A DNA stretch of 64,000 nucleotides from Schizochytrium sp. CCTCC M209059. Its lineage: Eukaryota > Sar > Bigyra > Thraustochytrida > Thraustochytriidae. Position numbers and translations under genes: made by a program. The notes below the pieces were generated by a model that worked only from the letters and a program-made list of their open reading frames with translations, was not told the DNA's origin and searched no databases. The stretch is from positions 342,332 to 406,331 of the forward strand of contig KN805393.1 in assembly GCA_000818945.1 (NCBI GenBank), in the 5' to 3' direction. Positions 39,201 to 47,921 of this stretch are shown here, one piece after another; position 1 is the stretch's first letter, and each line of letters opens with the position of its first letter.

Positions 39201-42006
39201 CAGCTCATCAGGTTTATTGGCCTGCGAACGCGCGGAACAAGAAATGCTTCAGCAGCAATTGGAAGAGCGAGCGCGGCAGGAAGCTGCGCAGGAAGCCGCC
39301 GATGGGGATCAAGCGGATCGCAACGACCGACGCAACTCGTCTCGACGACGAGGAAGGGCTGCCGCGCAGCAAGCACGCACACAGATTCGGCAATTCCAAG
39401 AGCTCGAGAGCCGCCCTGCGCCCGTGAGCGGACCCAATCTCAGCAGCGACAGCGAGGGAGATTCCAACGATGAACAGTGGGACGATAATCATGCTGTCGA
39501 AGCCGCCGATGATGACGACGACGATGATGACGCCATGGATGTTTCGCACGAAGGCGGTGGAACGCGATCCAGACGCTCACGCAGAGCCCAGCGGTCGCGC
39601 TCTCGTCGCGTCGCGCAGCGTCGTTCTTCGAGGCCACGCGCCGCTCGCAATGGACGGCATCGCGACTATGTGGAGTTTGATGACGAAAGCGACGACGACA
39701 TGTTCGACGAGAGTGAAGACGACCGCTTTGAGGAAGACGATGATGTCGATGACCGTGTGCGTAGCAGTCGCCGGGCGCGGCCGCAGCAGCGATCGAGTCA
39801 TGGCCGCCGACGTACATCAGTCGAGGAGCCCAGCAACGTTGTGTCCGTGTTGCGTTACTATGACCGCGAGTGGCTACGCAAGACGGAAGCCCGTCTTCTC
39901 AGCGACTCGTATTGCCCTCAGCTAGGAGATGTTGTCGTTTACTGCGTGCAAGGCCACCACGAATATCTCCGACACTTTCCTGTTTCAGAGGCAGCACCTT
40001 GGCAGCTTCCGTGGTGGCAAAATACTTGGCCCCTCGTTCTTTGCCGGCTCGACAAGGTGGACTACACATTTCCTAGCGACGAACACCAGCGTCGTATGGC
40101 TGAAGGAGAAGAGCACAAGGTCGAGTCTTCACTCGAACTCACCGTCTTGGCGGTGCCCTCGCGTCACTTGCTGCGAGGAACCTTGCCAGTCGCGCGGGGC
40201 GAGCTTTGGCAGCGCTCGCCGCCTGAGATTGTCGCCTCGAAGCAGGCGCGCTTCAAGGTGACCTACCATGCTTTTTCTGGCGCCGAATTCATTCTTTTGC
40301 GTGAACGTTTCGAGTCGGGCATGGAACAAAACCTTGTAGCCAACGACGTCGTCCACGCCGTCTACGAGGACATGGGGGGCACGCCGGTCGTGTTTCCTGG
40401 CCGTATTACGGAGGTTGGCTTGACAGATCCGCAGTGGCCTGGATCTCCGTGGGAGACGGTGAGCGTGCGTTGGGACGCCGAGGGCGAAGTTGAACAGCAG
40501 TCTGCGTGGGAGCTTCGCAAATCTTCGCGCGTGCAAGATTTCCAGGTTGATCTTGTTGACAACAATCAGGTCAGCAGCGCGCTAGCGCAGCGCTTGGCGC
40601 GCCGCTTCGAAAACATCAAGCTTGAATCGTGCGCGCAACCCTTTATTGAGCCCGTCAATCTACAAGACGTCCCCATGTACGGGACGCTGGTGCCGCTTCC
40701 CATGGACCTGCTCACAATTCTCAGTCGTTTGCGCGGGAGATACTACCGTCATTTGCGCGCCATTGAGCGTGATGTGCGTCTGATTCGCGAGGATTGTTTT
40801 ATTTACAATGACCACCGGGCTGGCATTTGTGCCTTTGCCACGGAGCTCGAGCAGATGCTTTTGCAAATCATCCTCGATGAAACGCGTGACCAGCAGATTC
40901 GCCAGCAGGAGCAACAACTTCAGCAACAACAACAACAACAACAACAACAGGTAACGGATGATGATGGCGACGACGACGACGACGACGACGACAATGATAA
41001 CGATGGATCTGGTATCGGAGGCAATAATGTTAGCCCGAACCACGCCCGGCAGCGCGCAACGGGCAACCGCAATGGCCAAGGCGGCATGCCGCATCTTGCG
41101 CAGCTGCAGGGCCGACACGGTCGCCGTCGCGGCGGGGCCCTGGCGCCCGAGCACGGCGGCGGTACGATTTCTGCAAGTCGGGACATCGAGGACTCTGCTC
41201 TAACCTCGGCACTCCGGGCTGTGCTGAGAAAGCTGAAGCGCCAGGATCGGCACAGGATCTTTGCCGAGCCTGTGGACCCAATCGATGTGCCTGGGTACGA
41301 CGAGATCATAAAACACCCCATGGACTTCTCCACCGTTACAGACAAATTGAACGCCGGTTCGTACAGTTCTCCCGACCGATCGGAGACTCTTTCTCTGGCT
41401 GCCGCGACTGAAGGTGCCAAGGCGTTTGAGGCTGATCTTACGCTTGTCTTTGACAATGCTGCTCTCTTCAATGAGGAAGACTCGCCCGTGCACCGGGCGG
41501 CTTTGAACGGCAAAAACCTCTTGGATCGCGAAATGACTCTTGTTGGCCAGGGCATTCTCGGACACTCGAACTGGCAATGCCCGCGTCTGCAAAATGCTGC
41601 CTCAGCTGCAGTGAATGGTGCCTCGAAACAGAAGACCAAAAAGGCAGCACGCCGCGTCACTGTTGATGACGATGACGACGACGATGAGGATGACGAAGCC
41701 TTTTCGGAAGCAGGCAGCGATAATGATGACGACGACGACGACGACGACGACGACAATGAGGGCGATGAGGACTACGGTGGTGCGTCGCCCGCAGGCAGGC
41801 AACGGCGTCCTGCGAATCGAGGAACCAAACGTGCGCGAAGCAATGGAGGGCAGAGCTCTGCGCCTCGCTCCAAACGACGCACAAATGGTCATGCTCGCGC
41901 TGCAGTCGACTCTGATGAGGGAGAGTACGGGTTTCATGAAGACGATGACGAAGACAACGACGAAGACGCTTACGTACCTCGCGGCACGCGTAGCCGTGGG
42001 CGTTAG
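36220..42006 (+). CDS. BRWD/PHIP-type WD40 and bromodomain protein
   Basis: 1928 residues from ATG 36220 (an in-frame TTG at 36157 is not a plausible start). A LisH-like N-terminus (about 36-100; LDRQLHFLIADYLSH, then YHEVAPDQLRRLLEEAL) matches BRWD1/PHIP. WD40 repeats start near residue 305 (KIYGHKAYVFCVAVDKTGRW) and end near 870 with the PHIP-like closing block (EQFFSTDYNELWRDAFGNVLD...QVAPHLI). A Gly- and charge-rich linker follows, then the BRWD cryptic-Tudor region from about 1217 (WLRKTE...PQLGDVVVYCVQGHHEYL). Bromodomain 1 (about 1445-1553) is divergent; bromodomain 2 (about 1653-1770) is more typical, with the acetyl-lysine-contacting Asn in ALFNEEDS. A Gln run and several Asp runs separate domains, and the tail is basic/acidic. 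Animal members read methylated and acetylated histones and act as CUL4-DDB1 substrate receptors. Uninterrupted by introns. Confidence 0.93.
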   Translation: MDARMRSSSSGNSGAGGAARDAEAGSVALQGRDTQRALDRQLHFLIADYLSHSAAKLESAARVSAEMRDKGFFGEVTGWDGQQRKASLEDLRGRYHEVAPDQLRRLLEEALRARAAALESGEKAAQEVAAATATLRGGNAENAVETCTEAARLRALRNNLPASLLQRPEDLLATRAAANAGVPSSELALPDYASSATRAARLVQLQREKRDIEAELRRTGKSLQKAGEAIPVYLAKRIKDRRGRLSRVETLIDVARRSLRDDLVARRRTATSVSDIFANAQLGERIDQKLTGPARDLVCKRLRVMKKIYGHKAYVFCVAVDKTGRWIVTGSDDALCKLWNARTGELHVTFRAHEKMICDLAIDKTNRYLASASVDETVRLWELKTGRHIAVLRPHRKVINVVKFDPRENLLISASDDGMICIWDTERIIEEDNEQIARMRETNENSSSAAPPARSSASSSQSAQGGRPSLASLSSASSTSSMTSQQSGPVVSANAVAAAGITTRFLSPRVPIVLPHLRHDATVEVNVMSVAPQGGLIVAGSDDGIARIWAVSRQAPEECNAVPNALTRADLVHGEYVDGASRLVCTLRGHTDSVTLAEWSKTGDRLLTGSVLDGSVRIWYWPQRAGADATDYFSTPHQRVLSLARNTNTAYAGAQGGQPGDSLGGRRRPPNRYRLPSLDVCAWSGDDQFVIVLQSMKLRKNWDQTEYEDLAEFFDQRVLIFDSYTGELIHNIGAHRKPAFVLRAHPTDKTLFMTGGHDGQICVWDVYSGKLLRKISVASQYGPLTILDGGFTPEGSSSAAIVATDVGGRLILIGYQDTSVYAGAYPEQFFSTDYNELWRDAFGNVLDARTQVAPHLITNVPVVDSQGAEYAVQSRHVHRSADNAQAMLAERRSLIRQLERQLRNNEKTAMDKYKDRFREIDNKIEHSNREAELAPSRHAARGATRIARNGIPASGRGGGGNPSRGTGGNPPRGGGGGGGGASGSIMGYAPAPGNSSSGLLACERAEQEMLQQQLEERARQEAAQEAADGDQADRNDRRNSSRRRGRAAAQQARTQIRQFQELESRPAPVSGPNLSSDSEGDSNDEQWDDNHAVEAADDDDDDDDAMDVSHEGGGTRSRRSRRAQRSRSRRVAQRRSSRPRAARNGRHRDYVEFDDESDDDMFDESEDDRFEEDDDVDDRVRSSRRARPQQRSSHGRRRTSVEEPSNVVSVLRYYDREWLRKTEARLLSDSYCPQLGDVVVYCVQGHHEYLRHFPVSEAAPWQLPWWQNTWPLVLCRLDKVDYTFPSDEHQRRMAEGEEHKVESSLELTVLAVPSRHLLRGTLPVARGELWQRSPPEIVASKQARFKVTYHAFSGAEFILLRERFESGMEQNLVANDVVHAVYEDMGGTPVVFPGRITEVGLTDPQWPGSPWETVSVRWDAEGEVEQQSAWELRKSSRVQDFQVDLVDNNQVSSALAQRLARRFENIKLESCAQPFIEPVNLQDVPMYGTLVPLPMDLLTILSRLRGRYYRHLRAIERDVRLIREDCFIYNDHRAGICAFATELEQMLLQIILDETRDQQIRQQEQQLQQQQQQQQQQVTDDDGDDDDDDDDNDNDGSGIGGNNVSPNHARQRATGNRNGQGGMPHLAQLQGRHGRRRGGALAPEHGGGTISASRDIEDSALTSALRAVLRKLKRQDRHRIFAEPVDPIDVPGYDEIIKHPMDFSTVTDKLNAGSYSSPDRSETLSLAAATEGAKAFEADLTLVFDNAALFNEEDSPVHRAALNGKNLLDREMTLVGQGILGHSNWQCPRLQNAASAAVNGASKQKTKKAARRVTVDDDDDDDEDDEAFSEAGSDNDDDDDDDDDDNEGDEDYGGASPAGRQRRPANRGTKRARSNGGQSSAPRSKRRTNGHARAAVDSDEGEYGFHEDDDEDNDEDAYVPRGTRSRGR

Positions 42007-42310
42007 CTTGCTTTTGCCCGTGCTTACCTGCACAATCAGCCAACAAACAAACACACAAACAAACGAACAGAAGACTCTTCGGGATGGAATTTGAAATTGA
42101 TATCTGCCTCAATGCTCAAGAGACTCCCGTTGAGGAGACAAAACAAGTGATGATGTTAATGAAAAAACACAGAAGAAAACATGAGTGATGGATTTTTTCT
42201 CTTCTTCGAACCCATCTAGTAAGAATGTAGTGTTCATGATGCGAAAGAGGAAACGTTGAAATGGCCAGAAAGAGGACGAGAGAGAGACGCACGAGGCTAC
42301 CACGTCAAAA
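42007..42310. other. convergent intergenic region
   Basis: About 300 bp of shared 3' flank between the BRWD and myosin stops; CAAA-rich run near 42042-42070. No gene seen. Confidence 0.7.
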
Positions 42311-45300
42311 CTACTTGCGGGCCTTGCCGCGAAGACCGCGAAATTTAGGCGTCACCTTGGGCATCTCAAAGGCCTGAGAAGCGCGCTTTTGCTTTGCCTT
42401 CTCGTTGCGTAGCTTGACCGCTCGTGCATTGAACTTTTCGGAAACTTGCACCCGGCGCAAGGAACTACGCGGGTCATCTCGGAGGGAGTGTTGCTTGCCT
42501 CTGGACCTGGAACTTGCTCCGGAACGACGACGAGAAGGGGGAGGTGCCGCGGCGCGGCGCGTTGCCCGGCGTGCTTTCTTCGCTTTTGTCTTGCGACGAG
42601 ACGACGAAGGGGCAGTCATGGCCGAGCGGTATTGCACGATCATTTCTTCCAGGTATTCAGATCCAGCGCCGCCCATGAGCGTGCCCGCGGCAATCATGGC
42701 CGCAAAGATGGGCATGAGATTGAGATGACGCACCACCATGCCCACAATGCCAAGCAATGTCGGCAAAAAGTATAAGCAGACAATGGGGACCAGCCAGACG
42801 AGGACGTCGCGGTTGTTTTCGACCCAGGGCGGCATGTGCCAACTGAACTTGAAGCGCTGCTGTTCGGCGCGGCGGCGGCGGCGACGGCGCTCTGCACGCG
42901 ACTTGCGCATCACATAATCAAGCCAACGCTGGAAGTGCGGGTTGGTCTGAATGATCTCTGCGGCAAGTGCGCGGCGCTCGAGTACGAGCTCGGACTCGAG
43001 ACGGACCAAGTATCCACGCACATTCCGCTGAATGACAAGCGCTGCATATCGCTCGCGAAACTCGGCGCGATAGCGGCGAAAGGCGCGCTGGATGCGGACG
43101 ATGCTGTCGTAAGTGCGCTCGGCTTTTTTCATTTCAATGTAGGAGAGCGTGGCCTGGCGCAGAAACATCTTCGTCTGGCCAATCTGGTAGTCGACACCAT
43201 GCTTGAGTTTGATGTTTTTGCAGATCTTTTCGCAAACGGCGCGCTGCGCCTTACGATCGCCACTTTTTGCGAGCTTCATGCCTTCCTTGGCAGCTTTACG
43301 CACACCAAAACCCAGTACCGCGAATCGCTCGACAAAGTCACCCAACGTGAAACGAGAGGGATACCCAGCCTTGGTGACCCGGACCAGCTCAATCACGCCC
43401 GAATAGCGCAGCTGATTGACCATGGGCACGCGCTCGAAGCGGCCGGCCTTGTTGGCTGCGTTAGGTTTGAGACATCGGACATAGTGCGGGTCACTGGCAC
43501 GAATGACGGCCATGGCACGTGCAAGTTGGTTCTTAAAGTGCGAGCCGACGGTAGTCTTCAAAAGTTTGGTGCCTCGCTGCTGCGGCGGGGCAGCCGACAG
43601 CGATGCGCCACGAGCACGACGCGGGCCCTTGCCTCCGTCTGACATGAGGCTGTCAAAGTGTGCGGCCATGTCTGCGCCGCCCGCTGCGGCCTCGGCGCTT
43701 GCCGGGAGCAACATACTCACGAGTCGGTCGCTCGAGGAACGCAGCACATCGACTGCCTCTTGCCGAAGCTCATTCTTGTTCTTGATGCAAAAGCCATCGA
43801 TGCAGTACGAGACTTGGCCCGCAAAATGGCACACCGTGAACGACGAAGTGATCTGGTCGCTACGCTTGACGAGAAAGTGCTCGGGGTACTTTTTGGGAAG
43901 ATTGCTGTAGAGCTTGGTCAAGAGCGTCGCGTCGGTGCCCTGCGGCCAGAGGCACTCTTCGTCGATGAGAGAAAGCAGACCGATTGGCTTGGACTCGATC
44001 ATGGCGATGCACTCTGAATTGTCGGGAAACTCGACAAAGGTCCAATCGATGCCTTCGCGGACGTACTCTTCCTGCTCGTAGCGGAAAACGAACTCATTGA
44101 ATTGCTGTTGGAGCTGCTCGTTAGTGTAGTTGATGCAGAGTTGCTCGAACGAGTTGACTTCAAAGACCTCAAAGCCGAAAATATCCAGACAACCAATCAG
44201 GTAGTCTTGCGAGGGCTCTCGATTTGCGTCTGCCTTCCTGCCAAGACCAGAAACACTGAGAGCCTGTGCAAAGGCCCGATTGACGCTGGCACGGAATGGA
44301 TTCAGACTCGAGCCTCCTCCCGAAGATGCCGCCGTGGCTGCGGGGGGCACAGGGGCGTCTGCGACGTCTTCTTCCTCACCACGCCGGCGAGCGCGCTCCA
44401 AGTACTGGCGCTGTTGTTCCTGGCGCGCGAGCATGGCCTCGTACTGTTTATCGTCCATGCCAATGCTCAGGTTCGTGCGCCACACGATCCAACCGAAGAT
44501 GCGCTCGTAGAGGTTCATGGCGAGCGCGTCGCGCGCATCCTCGGCCTCGGCGAGACTCATGGCCTTGACCACAGTCTCACCGCGTCCAACGCTAATGACA
44601 CGCTCCGTTAGGACGCGGGCGACCTCCTCGGCGTCGACGCCGAGGAGTTCAGCCGCGACGTCGACGGACTCCTGCTCGTTGACGATTTTGGCGGTTGGAA
44701 TACCTTCGCGACTGGTGCGCTCCTTGAAGTCGATGTTACCGAGATGCAGGACAGCGACGACGCTGCGGAAAATGCGCTCAATGTCAGAAGGCTGAAAGTT
44801 GAGCACTTCCATGGCGCCCACGGTGGTTTGAAACTGTGCAAGATCATCAATGTCGGAGCGACGCATCGTCCCGCTCTGGCCCGTATACCTGCACGACTTG
44901 AGAGATTTAGGGAATCGCCAACGACGTTTTTGCTCTGCGCTTGCCCCCGCAGCAAGCTCGTAAAAGATGTGATAGTTGCGTTCGCCAGGGGTTTGGTGCA
45001 CAACGCGCGCCTTTTCCAAGAGGTAGGTTTCCACATAAGCGCCCTTGAGGTCGCCCTTGTTTTCGTCGAACATGACCTGGATGAACTTGCCGAAACGCGA
45101 CGAATTGTCGTTGCGCAGCGTCTTGGCGTTGCCAAAGGCCTCGAGGACCGGGTTAGCGCGCAAAACACGCTCTGCGGCATACGCTCTGCCGCCGTGCTTG
45201 CGTCCAATCGAGCTCACATACGACAAATAGTTGAGCACAATCTTGACCGTCTCCGTCTTGCCCGCACCGGATTCGCCGCTGACGAGGATGCTCTGGTTGC

Positions 45301-46468
45301 GTCCGTTACGCTCAATGAGGGCGCGATAAGCGTCATCCGCGAGCTTGTAGACGTGTGGGGGTAAATCCACGGCCTTGAGGCGATCTCCAGATGACGTGAA
45401 GCCTTTGCTCGCTTCCATGTACCGGGATGCTGTTTCTTTGCCGTAAATGTCGAGGGTCTTGAAGGGGTTGACGGCCAAGAGAATGGGGCCCGTATATGTG
45501 TAGATGCGATCGCGCGCAAATCTGTCTTGCAGAGCCTGCAAAAGTGCTGGCTCGTGCAATGCCTTGAGTTTGGTGAGGTCGTCTACCTTGTAGAGTGTAC
45601 TTTCACTTTCGAGAATGGGTTCAACGTCATCAGGCTCTGCGGTCACAAGAGCACCCCTTCCTCGACCGCCAACCTCGACATTGACGCAGCCTTGGGTTGC
45701 GGTCTCCTTGGAAATAACTCCTGGAACCCACGCCTCGTCGGTGTCACGAACCCAGACCAGCGCGCCAGCCTTGCTGAGCTGTTTGGCCTTTTCGGCAACG
45801 GAGATGCTCACGTCAACATAACCAAGACCGCGGTTGGCTTTGAGACCTGCCTTGCTGGTGCTACTCTTGGAGCTCTTCAGGCTCTTGCCGCTTGGACGTC
45901 TGCCGGATTTGCTCGTGCGCTTGGAGCCCTTGTCAGACGCCTTGGAAGGTCTCCGGGCCTTATCCTTGCTGGATCGCTTGAGTTTGCGTTCCTTGCTCTT
46001 GCGCGTCTCTGTAATTGTTCTGGGACGAGGGGGGCGTGCTTGAATGATGGCGGCTGCAGCGCGTGCCAAATCTGCGGCCTTGGCTTTTTCGGATTTGAGA
46101 GAGAAATTCAGCTCCTCCTCAATCTCAGGGTCAATCTCGTCATCGGAATAGTAGTCGTCGTCGACGTCGTCAATATCGTCGTCAATATCGTCGACGAGAT
46201 CGTACGTGTCGTCGTCATCGACTTCGGTGTACTCGTCTTCGCCGTCCAGCTCGTCATCCTCGTCGTCGAGAATCACTTCCTCAAAGGAACCATCGCGGTG
46301 GAAGACGACTGAGTACTTTTCCTCCAAGGTTTCGATGAGGTCTTCCTCGCGCCCGGAAAAGTGGGTAATGACGCGGTCGAGGTTTGGGACCTTTTCGGGC
46401 GCGTACTCGGTGTAGAAGCCGAGCAGGACCTGTCTAAGGTCCCAGGTCTTGGTCTTGCCGCGGCCCAT
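42311..46468 (-). CDS. myosin with C-terminal transmembrane segments
   Basis: 1385 residues. Residues ~10-55 carry LRQVLLGFYTEYAPEKV and DLIETLEEKYSVVF, a short helical motif seen at N-termini of other protist proteins. Then come an acidic block (~65-125) and a Lys/Ser-rich block (~150-215), and the motor from about 240. Its P-loop is SGESGAGKT at 397-405, switch I NDNSSRFGKF, switch II LDIFGFEVFEVNSFEQLCINY, and the actin-binding/converter parts follow (GSHFKNQLARAM, HYVRCLKPN, LRYSGVIELVRVTKAGYPSRF). Two or three IQ motifs (IVRIQRAFRRYRAEF, ALVIQRNVRGYLV) bind light chains. Instead of a long coiled coil or cargo domain, about residues 1225-1275 contain two hydrophobic segments (VLVWLVPIVCLYFLPTLLGIVGM and MPIFAAMIAAGTLMGGAG), then a Lys/Arg-rich end. 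The motor thus seems able to anchor itself in a membrane. Class cannot be set by eye. Confidence 0.92.
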   Translation of the reverse strand: MGRGKTKTWDLRQVLLGFYTEYAPEKVPNLDRVITHFSGREEDLIETLEEKYSVVFHRDGSFEEVILDDEDDELDGEDEYTEVDDDDTYDLVDDIDDDIDDVDDDYYSDDEIDPEIEEELNFSLKSEKAKAADLARAAAAIIQARPPRPRTITETRKSKERKLKRSSKDKARRPSKASDKGSKRTSKSGRRPSGKSLKSSKSSTSKAGLKANRGLGYVDVSISVAEKAKQLSKAGALVWVRDTDEAWVPGVISKETATQGCVNVEVGGRGRGALVTAEPDDVEPILESESTLYKVDDLTKLKALHEPALLQALQDRFARDRIYTYTGPILLAVNPFKTLDIYGKETASRYMEASKGFTSSGDRLKAVDLPPHVYKLADDAYRALIERNGRNQSILVSGESGAGKTETVKIVLNYLSYVSSIGRKHGGRAYAAERVLRANPVLEAFGNAKTLRNDNSSRFGKFIQVMFDENKGDLKGAYVETYLLEKARVVHQTPGERNYHIFYELAAGASAEQKRRWRFPKSLKSCRYTGQSGTMRRSDIDDLAQFQTTVGAMEVLNFQPSDIERIFRSVVAVLHLGNIDFKERTSREGIPTAKIVNEQESVDVAAELLGVDAEEVARVLTERVISVGRGETVVKAMSLAEAEDARDALAMNLYERIFGWIVWRTNLSIGMDDKQYEAMLARQEQQRQYLERARRRGEEEDVADAPVPPAATAASSGGGSSLNPFRASVNRAFAQALSVSGLGRKADANREPSQDYLIGCLDIFGFEVFEVNSFEQLCINYTNEQLQQQFNEFVFRYEQEEYVREGIDWTFVEFPDNSECIAMIESKPIGLLSLIDEECLWPQGTDATLLTKLYSNLPKKYPEHFLVKRSDQITSSFTVCHFAGQVSYCIDGFCIKNKNELRQEAVDVLRSSSDRLVSMLLPASAEAAAGGADMAAHFDSLMSDGGKGPRRARGASLSAAPPQQRGTKLLKTTVGSHFKNQLARAMAVIRASDPHYVRCLKPNAANKAGRFERVPMVNQLRYSGVIELVRVTKAGYPSRFTLGDFVERFAVLGFGVRKAAKEGMKLAKSGDRKAQRAVCEKICKNIKLKHGVDYQIGQTKMFLRQATLSYIEMKKAERTYDSIVRIQRAFRRYRAEFRERYAALVIQRNVRGYLVRLESELVLERRALAAEIIQTNPHFQRWLDYVMRKSRAERRRRRRRAEQQRFKFSWHMPPWVENNRDVLVWLVPIVCLYFLPTLLGIVGMVVRHLNLMPIFAAMIAAGTLMGGAGSEYLEEMIVQYRSAMTAPSSSRRKTKAKKARRATRRAAAPPPSRRRSGASSRSRGKQHSLRDDPRSSLRRVQVSEKFNARAVKLRNEKAKQKRASQAFEMPKVTPKFRGLRGKARK

Positions 46469-46513
46469 GGTCCTCGGGCCGAGCCGAGGACAACGTAAGG
46501 TACAGCACGCGTC

Positions 46514-46540
46514 GCTCAGCTCAGCTCAGCTCAGCTCAGC
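46514..46540. repeat. GCTCA pentanucleotide array
   Basis: Five tandem copies of CTCAG/GCTCA beginning about 46 bp upstream of the myosin ATG (minus strand). Confidence 0.85.
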
Positions 46541-47073
46541 GAAGCGAGGCGATCTCGGTGGCAGGCGTCACTCACGTCTTTTGTCTCGTGCAGCGAGCAG
46601 CGAGCCAGTAAGTGGCAAGCTTGGCCGTCTTCTGTCTCGCCTCGCCTCGCCTTGGCTCGTCTCCGCCGCGCCGCGCTTCGCTGGCGTCGTCGCGCTTCGC
46701 CTCGCTCCGTTTCTGCTCGCTGCGGCGTGCGTTTCTGAACAACTTGAATGAGAAGGACGAAGGAGCACCAAGGAGCGAGCACGTGTGCGCGCGTGCGTGC
46801 GTGTGTGCAGCTGGAGAATGCCTGTATGCAGTCGTGCGTCTGCACGTCCACTCGCCGGCGCGAGCTCCCGCCAGCGCCACGTCCCGCCGCAGACGGCCGC
46901 CGCTCCACCCGCCTCCCTCCTCGCCCGCCTGCCTCCGCCAGCCTGGCCTACTCCAGTTTGATGCTTTCTCTGCCTCTCCTCTATTCTCTCTGCCCTTCTC
47001 TTCCGCGCTGTGTTTCTGTGTTTCCGCTATACCCGACTTTGGCGGCGCGGAGCGGCACTTGCACTCGCGCGCA

Positions 47074-47188
47074 GCAAGTGAAGTATGCGCCGGAGCCCAC
47101 TTGCGCGGCGCGGGCGGGCGCGCGGCACGTGCCGGCGTGCACTTGCGGCGGGCGCGCGCAAGTGGCGCTTCCCGCATACCTCACTTGC
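47074..47188. promoter_or_regulatory. GCAAGTG-N4-ATG motifs in both orientations
   Basis: Full matches: GCAAGTGAAGTATG at 47074-47087 (+) and GCAAGTGAGGTATG at 47188-47175 (-). Half copies (GCAAGTG or its complement) lie at about 47098-47104, 47140-47146 and 47158-47164. The cluster sits between the divergent myosin and ABC genes, 600-720 bp from the former ATG and 730-850 bp from the latter. Confidence 0.55.
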
Positions 47189-47265
47189 CACCCCTAACAG
47201 CCACTGTGCAACGGTAAGTCCCTCTCCCTTTAGGGTCGGCCGCGCACGTGCGCCAGCCCTGGCCC

Positions 47266-47327
47266 GCGCGACGCAACGCGACGCGACGCGACGCGACCTC
47301 ACGCGACGCGACCTCACGCGACGCGAG
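47266..47327. repeat. GCGAC pentanucleotide array
   Basis: About twelve 5-mers (GCGAC with CTCAC interruptions) upstream of the ABC transporter gene. Confidence 0.8.
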
Positions 47328-47499
47328 CCGGCGGTGCGCGCTCGCGCGGGCCCGCCTCGGCAGCCGCAGCCGCGGCCGCCGCCGCGCAGGAGGTACCGCG
47401 AGGCGGCGGGGCCGGGCGACGGAGAAGAGGCCGCTCTGGTATAGCGGTACTTCACGAGGCGGGACGGGGCGCGGGGGGGGGGTTTGAAAAGTTGCATAT

Positions 47500-47585
47500 T
47501 CGAGTTCGTTTTTTGGATTTGAATTTGAATTTGAAATTTGGAATTCGAAGTGGAATTCGAATTTGATTTGGAACTGTCGGTTCAA
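47500..47585. repeat. AT-rich GAATTTG/TTGAAT repeat block
   Basis: Imperfect 6-7-bp repeats (GAATTTG, GGAATTC, TTGGAA) forming an AT-rich island in GC-rich surroundings, about 340-420 bp upstream of the ABC transporter ATG. Could be an unwinding or nucleosome-excluding element; function unknown. Confidence 0.6.
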
Positions 47586-47921
47586 ATCTAGCTGAGCGCA
47601 GGGCGAGCAAGCACCTTTATACATACCGCATACCCCGAATAGGCCGCGCGCTGGCGCCAGGAGAGGCCGCGGCACGCACGCACGCGCGCACGGACGGACG
47701 CGAGCGAAGGCGCTGCGTACGCTGGGCTGCGTGGCGTCTGGGTTGGCGTCGAGGTCGGGACGTGCTCGCTTGCTTTGCATCTTGCTTGCGTGCATCCTTG
47801 CGACTTCCACTGGTTTGCGTTCCATTGCGATCCATTGCGCGCTGTGCTGCTGTGCTGCTGTACGGCGCTGCGCGGCGCGGCGGCCCCGAAGCGAGCGAGA
47901 GCTGGACGCCGCGCGCAAAGG

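Larger units (their letters stand above)
46469..47921. other. divergent promoter region between myosin and ABC transporter
   Basis: About 1.45 kb. From left: a GCTCA array by the myosin start, Ser/Arg-rich GC DNA, a cluster of GCAAGTG/CACTTGC words (47054-47188), a GCGAC array (47266-47327), a G run (about 47469-47482), an AT-rich hexamer-like repeat block (47500-47585), then the transporter leader. No gene is supported. Confidence 0.65.

Noticed and set aside
42836..43642. Plus-strand ORF antisense to the second myosin
   Set aside because: Mirror of motor-domain codons; composition follows the opposite strand.
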